Shown here in pieces: positions 7,053-14,915 of a DNA stretch of 39,870 bases. Origin of the DNA: a virus. The notes under the pieces were generated by a model. That model searched no databases and was not told the DNA's origin. It was given only the letters and a program-made list of their open reading frames with translations. The stretch is from IMG/VR virus record IMGVR_UViG_3300028030_000032, positions 1 through 39,870 of that record. One strand, given 5' to 3'. The first letter of the stretch is position 1. The number at the start of each line of letters is the position of its first letter. The translations under genes and the position numbers were made by a program.

Positions 7053-7298
7053 ATGGGAGCAAAAATAATAAGCACTGCGAGCAGTGGCCCCTGCGGCACC
7101 ACTTCTTGCCCGCATAACACTCCAGCGGGCGGGGAATCGTGCTGCTCTATCTACAGTCATTATTACGCCGATATCGACTGTCCATCGTTCACCCGGATTG
7201 ATGAGGTAAAACGACTCAGGGAGCAAAACACCATGCTCAGGCGCATGAACCGCAATCTGGTACGCACCGGGCGCAAGCTGGCGGGGTTGGTACGATGA
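7053..7298 (+). CDS. Small Cys-rich early protein with C-terminal helix
   Basis: 81 aa from the ATG at 7053, preceded by GAGGAGG (7039-7045). The N-terminal half has six cysteines (PCGTTSCPH, SCCS, DCPS) with His and Asp, likely a metal site. The C-terminal half is a basic helix (RIDEVKRLREQNTMLRRMNRNLVRTGRKL) resembling a short leucine zipper. The stop overlaps the next start (ATGA). A nucleic-acid-binding or protein-partner role is possible but not shown. Confidence 0.6.
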   Translation: MGAKIISTASSGPCGTTSCPHNTPAGGESCCSIYSHYYADIDCPSFTRIDEVKRLREQNTMLRRMNRNLVRTGRKLAGLVR

Positions 7299-7495
7299 GA
7301 ATGCCGGGGCCGGGCGATATTTGGGGGCCGATCAACTACAACTGCGGAGATCCCAGGGAGCCGGAACGCTGGATGATCTGCAACGACTGCGGAGCGATAT
7401 TTGAAGATGACTCGGAGTGCCCGGATTGCGAATCATCCCAAATAGAGGAGTTTACCCGTGCCATGGCAACGGAACTGAGCGAGGGGGTGCTGTGA
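7295..7495 (+). CDS. Zinc-ribbon small protein
   Basis: 66 aa, coupled to its neighbours by ATGA overlaps at both ends. A zinc ribbon is visible at residues about 29-45 (C-x2-C then ECPDC: CNDCGAIFEDDSECPDC). The N-terminus is Gly/Pro-rich. Small zinc ribbons of this kind are common in early phage operons and often bind host proteins or nucleic acid. Specific role unknown. Confidence 0.65.
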   Translation: MRMPGPGDIWGPINYNCGDPREPERWMICNDCGAIFEDDSECPDCESSQIEEFTRAMATELSEGVL

Positions 7496-7977
7496 TGGGA
7501 GTGACAAGCATTGATGAGCTTAACAGCCGCCCCATGCGAGCCCTTGCAGCTGGCGTGATTCTGGACGCTATAAGCGAGGCAAAATTACACCCAACGGATA
7601 AAAGAGGGCGTGACGCCTATCATTTTTTGATGGGCGAAAACGGAATGCTCCAGTCATGGCTTGATTGCCTCAATGATATTGATGCCGACGAGATAATGAT
7701 CGGAATCAAAAAATCAATGACAAGCAATTTTAAAATATCGCCGCCACCAAAACCAAAACGGAAACAACAGCCGACAATCGGCATTAAGCACGGGAAGAAG
7801 ACTCTGACCGTGCAGCAGGCCGCTGACATCCTTGGATATAGTTACTCAACGGTATACAGGAGGCATGCCCTGTTCCCGACATACAGTCTGTCAAAATTAA
7901 GGCTGGTCATGCCAACTAAAAAAGATGGCCGTTGCCTTCGTGGGCGGCCAGGAAAAAAGAACGGAGGATGTAAATGA
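7495..7977 (+). CDS. HTH protein of the excisionase/AlpA-like type
   Basis: 160 aa from the ATG at 7495 (overlapping the previous TGA). Residues about 1-75 are helical without a known motif. A Pro/Lys-rich linker (PPPKPKRKQQP) follows. Residues about 103-130 carry a winged-helix or MerR/Xis-type motif, 'LTVQQAADILGYSYSTVYRRHALFP', ending in a basic tail (RGRPGKKNGGCK). It could be the excisionase missing near int, or an early transcription regulator. Confidence 0.6.
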   Translation: MGVTSIDELNSRPMRALAAGVILDAISEAKLHPTDKRGRDAYHFLMGENGMLQSWLDCLNDIDADEIMIGIKKSMTSNFKISPPPKPKRKQQPTIGIKHGKKTLTVQQAADILGYSYSTVYRRHALFPTYSLSKLRLVMPTKKDGRCLRGRPGKKNGGCK

Positions 7978-8345
7978 TTGAGCTTGGAAAAATTGGCCTC
8001 GGCGCCATTGATGAACGTTTTCGGCACGTCCTCTGTGACGTGATTGAGAACATCCTGGATCCGAACACGGACGCTAAGGCGGCTCGGAAAATAACCATCG
8101 ACATGAAAATTTCTCCTGACCCGGAAAACCGGGAGAAGTGCGATTTTGAAGTTGTCGTGAAATCGAAACTTGCCCCGGCAAAAGCCCATCAGTCAATGTT
8201 GTTTGTTGGTATTGACGAAAACGGGGAAATGGACTCGCAGGAAGTAGGATTGCCGGAACAAGGTCGCCTGTTTGCCGATGCAGAAACGGAGAAAGCAAAC
8301 AGCAAAATCCATGAACTTCAGCAAAACGCAGGGGGCGTAAAATGA
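7974..8345 (+). CDS. Conserved-looking early phage protein, unknown
   Basis: 123 aa with ATGA overlaps on both sides. The N-terminal half ('GLGAIDERFRHVLCDVIENILDPNTDAKAARKITIDMKI', then 'FEVVVKSKLAPAKAHQSMLFV') looks like a compact alpha/beta domain also seen in recombination operons of other temperate phages. The last third is acidic and helical. It sits immediately before a DUF2303-like gene in the operon leading to NinB and RecE, so a recombination or DNA-maintenance role is inferred by context only. Confidence 0.6.
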   Translation: MIELGKIGLGAIDERFRHVLCDVIENILDPNTDAKAARKITIDMKISPDPENREKCDFEVVVKSKLAPAKAHQSMLFVGIDENGEMDSQEVGLPEQGRLFADAETEKANSKIHELQQNAGGVK

Positions 8346-9058
8346 TAGACCGTAGCTTTTTGGAAAAGATAGAGGAAATGTCCAGGATTGATACTCTTAT
8401 TTCCGGGGACGCTATTTATAGCAAAAGCAAGTTACACCTTGTTCCGCCGCCGACCCCCGTGCCATTGTCTGTGCACTCATTGACAGCCATTGTTGATTAT
8501 TTTACCGGGCCATTCATCAGGGAACAGACCAGTAACGGTGGTTTTGTCCATGTCATATCCTATGATACTGTAGCCGTCTCTTCAGAACTGTCTGACGATT
8601 ACCGGGCGCGCGAAAATTACATGCTGGCGGACCTCAATATTGATCCCTATCCGTTTGGCGTCAGCCTGCCGGTGGAAAAATTTATCATAGCCCTGCAAGC
8701 TCAATTTGTACCTTCAGAAAACGTTTCGGCAATTTTGAAGGTCGTCGGCAACATCACAGCCGAGGCAGAGCAAAAGACCCTTGACGATGGCGTGAGTCAG
8801 CAGATTACCGCCAAGACCGGGATAGCCACCGTTAAAAACGTAACCCTGCCGAACCCGATCACCCTCGCACCATACCGCACCTTCCACGAGATTGACCAGC
8901 CTGAAAGTAAATTTGTCCTCCGGATCAACGCCAAGGTAGGCGAGAAGCCTACCGTCTCCCTGCATGAGGCAGACGGCGGCGCATGGAAAAATACGGCCAT
9001 CTTGAGCATTAAGGAATGGCTGGTGAACGAACTCACTGACGTGACGGTGTTGGCATGA
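8342..9058 (+). CDS. DUF2303-like (YfdQ-type) phage protein
   Basis: 238 aa, coupled to the upstream gene by ATGA. The C-terminal third carries a recognisable signature, 'LAPYRTFHEIDQPESKFVLRI...PTVSLHEADGGAWKNTAILSIKEWL', resembling the DUF2303/YfdQ family found beside phage recombination genes. The middle contains 'ITAKTGIATVKNVTLPNPI'. The biochemical role of the family is unknown to me. Position directly ahead of a NinB-type gene supports a part in DNA recombination or replication. Confidence 0.6.
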   Translation: MIDRSFLEKIEEMSRIDTLISGDAIYSKSKLHLVPPPTPVPLSVHSLTAIVDYFTGPFIREQTSNGGFVHVISYDTVAVSSELSDDYRARENYMLADLNIDPYPFGVSLPVEKFIIALQAQFVPSENVSAILKVVGNITAEAEQKTLDDGVSQQITAKTGIATVKNVTLPNPITLAPYRTFHEIDQPESKFVLRINAKVGEKPTVSLHEADGGAWKNTAILSIKEWLVNELTDVTVLA

Positions 9059-9201
9059 ACAATTTTATTAAAGATGTCACTGCTGCTTTGCAGCGTGGAA
9101 GAAGAATCCACCACATAGACCGGATGCGGTCAACACCTCGGCCGATCCCAAGGCCGATCAATCAGAAAACGGCATGGAAGAAGCGCAGGAGTACATCGTA
9201 A
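9055..9201 (+). CDS. 48-residue basic protein
   Basis: The ATG at 9055 overlaps the previous TGA (ATGA). The frame of 48 codons ends at TAA 9199-9201, three bases before the next gene. The product is very basic (RGRRIHHIDRMRSTPRPIPRP, then KKRRSTS), with a short helix and a Pro/Arg tail. The overlap and the tight fit between neighbours support it as a real gene. It may bind nucleic acid. Confidence 0.55.
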   Translation: MNNFIKDVTAALQRGRRIHHIDRMRSTPRPIPRPINQKTAWKKRRSTS

Positions 9202-9204
9202 TCC

Positions 9205-9681
9205 ATGAAAACATCCATCATAATTAGGGATGATGCCACCAAAAAAAGGGCACTGTCTGTGATCAGCGGACTTGCCCTTGATCCTATAAGTGAAATGGTA
9301 ATCAAGCCATATAAGGTCGATTTGTCGGCACAGCAACGGAAACAATACTTTATATGGTGCGGATATATTGGTGATGATCTTGGTAATACAAAACAAGAGC
9401 AACATTTAATCCTCAAGCAAAAGTTTTTGGTCCCCATCCTCGAGCGTGAGGACGAAGAATACGCGGCCATGATCAATAGCATCCGGGACGTGTACCGCCA
9501 AGACATGGCGGAGGGGCTGTCTTTTATGTCGCAGGTCGTCAAGTTGACCTCAATTACTGATAAGCGGGTCAATATGCAGGTGATGCGTGAGTATATGACC
9601 GATGTTGACCGGTGGGCCGCTGAAATGGGGATCAGGTTACCTATAAAAGATGACCTGGACAAGAAGGCGTGGAGAAGATGA
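9205..9681 (+). CDS. ninB: NinB-like recombination mediator
   Basis: 158 aa. The centre, 'KPYKVDLSAQQRKQYFIWCGYIGDDLGNTKQEQHLILKQKFLVPIL', has the ordered pattern of NinB/Orf proteins (short beta start, 'k..rs..qn..yw' helix, then a helical core). The lambda NinB protein binds single-stranded DNA and SSB and can replace RecFOR-type loading. The following long helices (EREDEEYAAMINSIRDVYRQDMAEGLSFMSQVVKLT) and C-terminal 'YMTDVDRWAAEMGIRLP' complete the usual length. It overlaps the nuclease gene next to it, and a RecE-type exonuclease lies further downstream. Confidence 0.7.
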   Translation: MKTSIIIRDDATKKRALSVISGLALDPISEMVIKPYKVDLSAQQRKQYFIWCGYIGDDLGNTKQEQHLILKQKFLVPILEREDEEYAAMINSIRDVYRQDMAEGLSFMSQVVKLTSITDKRVNMQVMREYMTDVDRWAAEMGIRLPIKDDLDKKAWRR

Positions 9682-9962
9682 AGCGAAAGCCCACCAAAGA
9701 AGAAAGCCAATACATTGATGCAGCCATGGCGCAAGGGTGCATAATTTGTGGAAAGCCAGCTCAGTTTCACCACCTGCCAATGGCAAGGCCGAATGCCATG
9801 GCTATGGGGTATCCACTCTGCGCTGAACACCACACGGGAACTGCATACCCAGGGGAGTCCATCCATTCAGACAGATTGCTTTTTACGCAGAAACATGGAT
9901 CAGAACTGGAGCTAATGCAAAAATCAATACTCCGGGTTTTCGCAAGATCAATACCATTTTAA
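9678..9962 (+). CDS. Ref-like HNH-family nuclease
   Basis: 94 aa from the ATG at 9678 (ATGA overlap). Visible features are a CxxC pair (GCIICGKPA), a following HH (FHHLPMARPNAMAMGYPLC) and 'CAEHHTG..YPGESIHS', then '..F.QKHGSELELMQK'. This is the order of the P1 Ref / RecA-dependent nuclease family (CxxC, HH, PLC..HH, G.SIHS). Ref cuts displaced strands at RecA filaments. The protein matches the catalytic half of the family and lacks the long basic N-terminus of P1 Ref. It sits between the NinB-like and exonuclease genes, consistent with recombination. Confidence 0.65.
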   Translation: MKRKPTKEESQYIDAAMAQGCIICGKPAQFHHLPMARPNAMAMGYPLCAEHHTGTAYPGESIHSDRLLFTQKHGSELELMQKSILRVFARSIPF

Positions 9963-9976
9963 AGGGGGTAAGAATT

Positions 9977-10786
9977 ATGAAACCAGGAACATATAAAGAC
10001 CTATCAAACAACGACTACCACTCGGCCCCAGGCATCAGCAAATCAGGTCTTGACCTGATTGCCAAATGCCCGGCTATGTACAAGCGTAGATACATAGACG
10101 GCATTGCCAGTGAGCCAACTCCGGCAATGATCCTGGGTTCTGCTGTCCACACTGCAACGCTTGAGCCTGACAAATTTGCCGACGAGTTTGTCTGTGCCCC
10201 GGAGATAAACCGCCGGACAAAGGCGGGCAAGGCGGAGTGGGAGCAATTACAGGCAGACAATGAGGACAAAACTGTCCTGTCTGCTGCTGATCACGCCACC
10301 GCCATAGCAATGGCCGAGGCGGTAAAAAGTCATCCGGTTGCCGGGAATATTCTGGCGGATGGCGAGGCCGAGACCTCAATTTTCCATCATGACGAGCGTA
10401 CCGGGGAGCTGGTCAAGGTGCGTCCGGACTGGATAGTTGAGGACTGCCTGGTTGATCTCAAAACCACACAGGACTGTTCAATTGATGCGTTTTCAAAGGC
10501 ATGCTTAAATTTTCGGTATTACGTTCAATCGGCAATGTATATGGATATTGTTACAGCGCAAACAGGACGGAATATCAATAATTTTATTTTCATAGTTGTT
10601 GAAAAGGTTGAGCCTTATAATGTATCTGTCTATGTTGCCGATAATGATATGATAGCTTTTGGTCGGGAAGAGTATCGAAAAGACCTGGAATCATATGCCG
10701 AGTGCAAGGCGTCCGGGTCGTGGCCGGGGTACAATGAAAACCAGATAACAACAATTTCTCTGCCCGGATGGGCATACAAGAGATAG
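9977..10786 (+). CDS. RecE-type PD-(D/E)xK exonuclease
   Basis: 269 aa. The fold is recognisable: N-terminal 'YKDLSNNDYHSAPGISKSGLDLIAKCPAMYKRRY' is the usual start of DUF3799/RecE-like nucleases. H58 lies in GSAVHTATLEP; D151 lies in VRPDWIVED; D160 and K162 (VDLKTTQD) form the PD-(D/E)xK core. Such enzymes resect 5' strands to leave 3' overhangs for annealing. The next gene encodes a probable annealing protein, so the pair would form a two-component recombinase. A GGGGG-type ribosome site precedes the ATG. Confidence 0.85.
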   Translation: MKPGTYKDLSNNDYHSAPGISKSGLDLIAKCPAMYKRRYIDGIASEPTPAMILGSAVHTATLEPDKFADEFVCAPEINRRTKAGKAEWEQLQADNEDKTVLSAADHATAIAMAEAVKSHPVAGNILADGEAETSIFHHDERTGELVKVRPDWIVEDCLVDLKTTQDCSIDAFSKACLNFRYYVQSAMYMDIVTAQTGRNINNFIFIVVEKVEPYNVSVYVADNDMIAFGREEYRKDLESYAECKASGSWPGYNENQITTISLPGWAYKR

Positions 10787-10797
10787 GGGGAAAATAA

Positions 10798-11994
10798 ATG
10801 TCTCAGAACAATAAAAACAATGTTTTTGCCATCGAGAAACAACAGCAAAAGTCAATACAGGGAGCCCCGGCGGCAACAGACGAAGCACGGGCGATTCAGG
10901 AAGTCCAGGCGTCGCTTATAATTGCAAAAAAATTCCCTCGCAATCAAATAGAGGCCATGGACAGAATCTTGATGGCATGCACCAGGCCAACGCTGGCAGA
11001 GGGAGCATTGTACACTTATAGCCGTGGAGGAACGGCAATTTCAGGGCCGTCAATCAGGTTAGCAGAGGCGATCGCTCAAGCATGGGGGAATATCTCTTTT
11101 GGAATCCGGGAACTGTCCACCGAAAAAGGATCAAGTACCATTGAAGCGTATGCGTGGGATCTCGAAACAAATACCAGGCAATCAAAAGTTTTTTCGGTGC
11201 CACACCGAAGACACACAAGAAAGGGTGGGTATGACCTTACTGATCCGCGAGATATATATGAAACCATTGCCAACAATGGCGCCAGAAGAATGCGCGCCTG
11301 CATACTCGGTGTTATCCCTGGCGATGTAACTGAGGCCGCTGTCAAGCAGTGCGCCGAGACATTACGAACAAATGTTGATACCTCACCGGATGCTATCAAA
11401 AAAATGACAAAGGCTTTTGAGCCTTTTGGCGTCAAAAAAGAGCATATCGAAAAACGAATCCAGTGCAGGATTGAGGCAATACGGCCAGCCCAGGTGATTG
11501 CAATGGGTAAAATTTATAACAGCCTCAAAGATGGCATGTCAACACCTGCAGACTGGTTTGATATGGAGACGCCGGTCAACGACCTCAATGACAAGTTTTC
11601 CGGTCATACCGACAAGGACACCAAAAGCGATGAGGCAAAGGGGGCGCATACCCGTCCGAAGGTTATAAAATCCTTTAAGGGCGAGATTGATAGCATTGAA
11701 ACACCGGAAAAGCTCGACACATGGAGATTCAAACATCAGAATAGGATAGCCCGCGACCTGCCCAAGGAAAGCGATCAGCAAGAGGTGTATCAGTATGCGC
11801 AAGAGCGCTATGAGCAGCTCAAGGCGGATAAACAGGGGCAGAATACGAAAACAGAAGGCCAGTCAGAGGCATTCCACGACTGTCCGGCAGGCAAAGGGAA
11901 CGTTCCTGAAAGCTATTGTAATGGGGAGTGCGGTAGTCGGCAGGGGTGCCCTGAGTTCCCGGATCAGAAAAGCAAGCTGCATCTGGAGGTATGA
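10798..11994 (+). CDS. Probable single-strand annealing protein
   Basis: 398 aa. The central block (residues about 35-200) has the conserved stretches 'RPTLAEGALYTYSRGGTAISGPSIRLAEAIAQAWGNI', 'HRRHTRKGGYDLTDPRDIYE' and 'NNGARRMRACILGVIPGDVTEAAV', known to me from a phage family next to RecE-type nucleases. It is not a standard RecT, Erf or Rad52 sequence, though its place beside the exonuclease implies annealing activity. The last 60 residues carry a Cys cluster (HDCPAGKGNVPESYCNGECGSRQGCPEF) like a small metal-binding knob. A DUF1351-like protein follows by ATGA-type overlap. Confidence 0.6.
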   Translation: MSQNNKNNVFAIEKQQQKSIQGAPAATDEARAIQEVQASLIIAKKFPRNQIEAMDRILMACTRPTLAEGALYTYSRGGTAISGPSIRLAEAIAQAWGNISFGIRELSTEKGSSTIEAYAWDLETNTRQSKVFSVPHRRHTRKGGYDLTDPRDIYETIANNGARRMRACILGVIPGDVTEAAVKQCAETLRTNVDTSPDAIKKMTKAFEPFGVKKEHIEKRIQCRIEAIRPAQVIAMGKIYNSLKDGMSTPADWFDMETPVNDLNDKFSGHTDKDTKSDEAKGAHTRPKVIKSFKGEIDSIETPEKLDTWRFKHQNRIARDLPKESDQQEVYQYAQERYEQLKADKQGQNTKTEGQSEAFHDCPAGKGNVPESYCNGECGSRQGCPEFPDQKSKLHLEV

Positions 11995-13007
11995 TCAAAG
12001 TGACAAATGATTTGGTTGTACACATTGACGGGAAAATCGTTGATTCAAATTTTTCCGAATACAAAGAAATGGCCTTGGCGATGTTGGATAAGGTTAATCT
12101 TTCCCCCGCAACAGACGAGGAGTTTTTAGAGGCGGAGGATCTAATTAAGAAATTCAGCGCGGCAGAGAAAGCAATCGACAGGGCCCGGAAAGATGCCATG
12201 GAGAATGTCGAAGATATTGAACGGCTTTTTCAAGATATGACGGAAGTCGCTGATCGTATTCGCGAAGTCCGTCTTAACCTAAACCGAAAGGTAAAAGCAG
12301 AAAAACAACGCCGCAAAAACGAACTGATAGAACAATCAGTTAAAGATGTTCTTGATTTTATAGATATAAAGGTAAAGGAAACGCCTATTTCTAACGGTTT
12401 TTACTCCTGTTCTGTTGACGATTTTGCCCCCGTAGTTAAAGGGAAAAAATCTCTCAAAAAAATTTCAGAGGCGCTTGAAGCCAAGAAAGAAGAAATCATT
12501 GCTGGCATCGAAAAAAAAGATGCGATTGTCAAGGAAAACATTGTCAAAATTTTAGCCGTTGAGCCTGCATCGTTATTCCCTGATGCTCCTAATATCGTCA
12601 CCAAGACACCGGAAGAGGTTGACGCCATAATCAAGGCCCGTGTTGCCGAGAATAAACTTGAAGAGGAAATATTAGCCAGGAGGAGAGAGGAGCGAGCAGC
12701 GGCCGAGGCAAGGCGTAAAAAAGAGCAGGAAGAATCAACCGCGTCACAACAGGTAGAACAAGAAGGCGAGCAAGTTGGCACAGTGACCGAAGAGCCGAAA
12801 TACAAAACACAGGGGCAGCAACCGTTAAGCGTTGTGCCCGGGAAAGGGTTGGAAAAAATTAATTCAGCCATGACGGAAAAATTCATACTTTCTGTTTCCA
12901 TCGTGGGAACGGTCAATGAGGCTAAGGAAATTGCACAGGCACTTGACAGTGCAATATCAAAATACCCGCAGGTTGACCATATAAATCTCAGTAGGCCATC
13001 AGTATGA
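11991..13007 (+). CDS. DUF1351-like coiled-coil protein of the recombination module
   Basis: 338 aa, overlapping the previous gene by 4 nt. The middle is a long charged coiled coil ('EFLEAEDLIKKFSAAEKAIDRARKDAM', 'EEEILARRREERAAAEARRKKEQEES'), followed by a Gln/Glu/Thr-rich hinge and a C-terminal alpha/beta domain (KFILSVSIVGTVNEAKEIAQALDSAISKY). This matches the DUF1351-type protein common between SSAP and RusA genes in temperate phages. The exact role is unknown; it may hold the exonuclease and annealing protein together or bind DNA. Confidence 0.6.
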   Translation: MIKVTNDLVVHIDGKIVDSNFSEYKEMALAMLDKVNLSPATDEEFLEAEDLIKKFSAAEKAIDRARKDAMENVEDIERLFQDMTEVADRIREVRLNLNRKVKAEKQRRKNELIEQSVKDVLDFIDIKVKETPISNGFYSCSVDDFAPVVKGKKSLKKISEALEAKKEEIIAGIEKKDAIVKENIVKILAVEPASLFPDAPNIVTKTPEEVDAIIKARVAENKLEEEILARRREERAAAEARRKKEQEESTASQQVEQEGEQVGTVTEEPKYKTQGQQPLSVVPGKGLEKINSAMTEKFILSVSIVGTVNEAKEIAQALDSAISKYPQVDHINLSRPSV

Positions 13008-13405
13008 AAATAATCATCCCAGGCAATGCCATTGCCAAGAAAAACAGTCAACGAGTTGTGCGGATGGGCGGGAGGTATGCCATCCGCGCATCCAAAGCAT
13101 ATGACAAATGGGAAAAAGCCGCGCTCCAGCACCTGCAATGCAGGTATGGCGGAGTGGTTTGGAAAGGTTGCTACCCGCTCCGGTTCCATATCTTTTTCTG
13201 GCGCGCAAACAAACGTAAATTTGATTTAAGCAATATGCTTGAAGGATCCCAAGACGTACTCCAAAAAGCCGGGATCATTGAGGACGATAGCATGAGGCAC
13301 GTAGTCCCTGTTTTTGATGGATGGGACATTGATAGGGATAATCCAAGGGTTGAAATTTTTCTTGAGAAATATTGTGATAATATCAAAAGGATTGCCAAAA
13401 CATGA
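13004..13405 (+). CDS. rusA: RusA-family Holliday junction resolvase
   Basis: 133 aa, ATGA-coupled at both ends. The sequence opens with 'IIIPGNAIAKKNSQRVV', typical of the RusA beta strand and loop. The acidic active site is visible: D74 (KFDLSNMLEGSQDVLQKAGIIEDD), D84 and D94/D95, with basic residues R71, K72. RusA homodimers cut four-way junctions and remove branches before packaging. Length and motif order are normal. Confidence 0.88.
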   Translation: MKIIIPGNAIAKKNSQRVVRMGGRYAIRASKAYDKWEKAALQHLQCRYGGVVWKGCYPLRFHIFFWRANKRKFDLSNMLEGSQDVLQKAGIIEDDSMRHVVPVFDGWDIDRDNPRVEIFLEKYCDNIKRIAKT

Positions 13406-14457
13406 ATGACGACATACGGCTCTCTACCTCGTTTTTCTCAAACAGGAAAACAAAGAAGCTCAAAAGGAAAGCTGGTTACGATGGCATAGTTGCCTTGCTC
13501 ACCTTGTGGGCACGAGTTGCCATCGAAAAACCATGCGGCACGTTGCAAGGTTGGGACGACGAGGACATTGCAATTGAGGCTGATTATGACGGCGACGCGG
13601 GTGAATTTGTCAGTTTGTTGTGCGAAATAGGTTTTTTGGACAAGGATTCAGAAGGAACATATTCGCTTCATAACTGGACCAAAAGACAAGGCTGGGTTGC
13701 AAAATCAAATGAAAGGGCCGAACGAGGAAGGCTGTCAAGAATGGCGAAAACTCACCGGGATATATATCAAAAACTTATTGACGAAGGGTACACCGGAATA
13801 TCAAAGGAGCAGTACGAAAGGTTAACCGCCGTCAAGACTCCTGTTGACGAAAGGTTAAGCAATGCTCAAGCAGTTGTTAAGCAGCCAATAACCCCTGCGC
13901 CTGCCCCTTCTCCTTCTCCTTCTCCTTCTCCTGTTCCTTCTCCTTCTCCAAAAGAAAGAGTAAACGCGTGTGAGGTTGACGGCAGTGCCCAGCGGGTCAA
14001 AAAAATAAAAAACGAATACCTGAACTTTTCAGATGCATTTTACCAATATCTCTCAAGGTCAGGGAAAGGGAAAAAGAAATATACAAAAAAAGAGATTGTT
14101 TCAGGGGCGGACACTATACGCCTTTTAGTTGAAGTTGATTCATACGACCTGGACACGGAAATAATTCCATCATTGCGATGGGCGATCCAGCATCATTTTT
14201 GGTCAGGGAGAATTAAGAGTCTTGCTTCGCTGAGGAGGAAGGAAAAAGGGAGCAAGGATCATAAATTTTGCAATATGTTCAACCAGTTCAAGTCAAAAAA
14301 CATTAAGATTCCGCCAGCAAAGAAAAACACTTTTGATCATTTTAAGGACATTTTTAAGGAGGGTTCAAGTGACCAAAGACCTGTCGATTTCAACAAAATT
14401 GAGAAAGGAGACGGTTGTTGCCCAGTTGGGACGCTTGGCTTGCCACTACCCCAATAG
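13402..14457 (+). CDS. Replication initiator / replisome organiser-like protein
   Basis: 351 aa. Residues 1-115 resemble the winged-helix N-terminal domain of phage replication organisers ('DIRLSTSFFSNRKTKKLKRKAGYDGIVALLTLWARVA', 'LCEIGFLDKDSEGTYSLHNWTKRQGW'). Residues about 162-183 are a Pro-Ser linker built on CCTTCT-type repeats. Residues about 200-290 form a second helical domain. It should bind the phage origin and recruit the helicase loader encoded next. The last 29 codons overlap that gene, and the tail (DGCCPVGTLGLPLPQ) looks like out-of-frame extension. Confidence 0.75.
   Translation: MNDDIRLSTSFFSNRKTKKLKRKAGYDGIVALLTLWARVAIEKPCGTLQGWDDEDIAIEADYDGDAGEFVSLLCEIGFLDKDSEGTYSLHNWTKRQGWVAKSNERAERGRLSRMAKTHRDIYQKLIDEGYTGISKEQYERLTAVKTPVDERLSNAQAVVKQPITPAPAPSPSPSPSPVPSPSPKERVNACEVDGSAQRVKKIKNEYLNFSDAFYQYLSRSGKGKKKYTKKEIVSGADTIRLLVEVDSYDLDTEIIPSLRWAIQHHFWSGRIKSLASLRRKEKGSKDHKFCNMFNQFKSKNIKIPPAKKNTFDHFKDIFKEGSSDQRPVDFNKIEKGDGCCPVGTLGLPLPQ
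13888..13950 (+). repeat. Pro-Ser-coding CCTTCT microsatellite
   Basis: The run CCTTCT / CCTGTT / CCTTCT encodes PSPSPSPSPVPSPSP inside the replication protein. Repeats of 6 bp keep frame when they expand or shrink, so linker length may vary between relatives. Confidence 0.75.
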
Positions 14458-14734
14458 CGGGCACACAAGTGAGACAATCATGGTCATTGCAGGCGATTGG
14501 TACAACGAGTTCAAGAACATACCGGATGAAGGATTTGTGGCGATTGTTGACAAGACAATAAGAACCGCACGTTTTTTCCCGGCAATCGCCGATTTAATAG
14601 CGAATATGGAAACAGTAGGATTCTGTGATAATTGCATTTATAGGAGATTATGCGACGCGGAGAAAAAATGCCGCCTTAAACATGGTCAAGATTGCAGTGC
14701 TTACATCAAAGGAGCGCCACAGGGGGTCTTGTAA
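14369..14734 (+). CDS. G39P-like replicative helicase loader with Cys tail
   Basis: 121 aa from a GTG at 14369 preceded by AAGGAGGG (14356-14363). The core 'VAQLGRLACHYPNSGHTSETIMVIAGDWYNEFKNIPDEGFVAIVDKTIRTARFFPAIADLIANM' follows the helicase-loader family of SPP1 G39P (short helices, W.Y..L.., ..FFP.IAD..). A Cys-rich tail (CDNCIYRRLCDAEKKC) could bind a metal. It overlaps the upstream gene by 89 nt. No helicase gene is visible, so the loader would capture the host DnaB. Confidence 0.72.
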   Translation: MTKDLSISTKLRKETVVAQLGRLACHYPNSGHTSETIMVIAGDWYNEFKNIPDEGFVAIVDKTIRTARFFPAIADLIANMETVGFCDNCIYRRLCDAEKKCRLKHGQDCSAYIKGAPQGVL

Positions 14735-14784
14735 TCACATCGCAAGCCGCAAAAATCAAAAAATAACCCCATGGAGCCTTGGTA

Positions 14785-14915
14785 GACTAACGGCTGAGGC
14801 CACCTGCCACAAGCGAACAGACTGAAATCATGCCAAAGGAGATGAACATGCACAGTAAAACCACCACTCCGGAACCCGCGCGGCCTTGTGGTCAGCGTGA
14901 GGCGATTTGTTATAC
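14785..14915 (+). other. attC: attC-like site a (left end of the array)
   Basis: R'' GACTAAC (14785-14791), R' GTTATAC (14909-14915), 131 bp. Inner arms: CTGCCACAAG (14804-14813) pairs with CTTGTGGTCAG (14885-14895), leaving one extra T in the 3' arm. Its R'' has no matching GTTAGTC upstream, so the cassette to its left has lost its 5' end or never existed. The Shine-Dalgarno and start of the PP-loop gene lie inside this site. Confidence 0.8.

Noticed and set aside
9162-9866. 234-residue leftward frame
   Set aside because: It is a shadow of the NinB-like and Ref-like genes on the opposite strand, which carry recognisable family motifs.
14625-14825. 66-residue frame between the helicase loader and attC site a
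   Set aside because: It overlaps the loader in another frame for most of its length, has no ribosome site and ends inside attC DNA.
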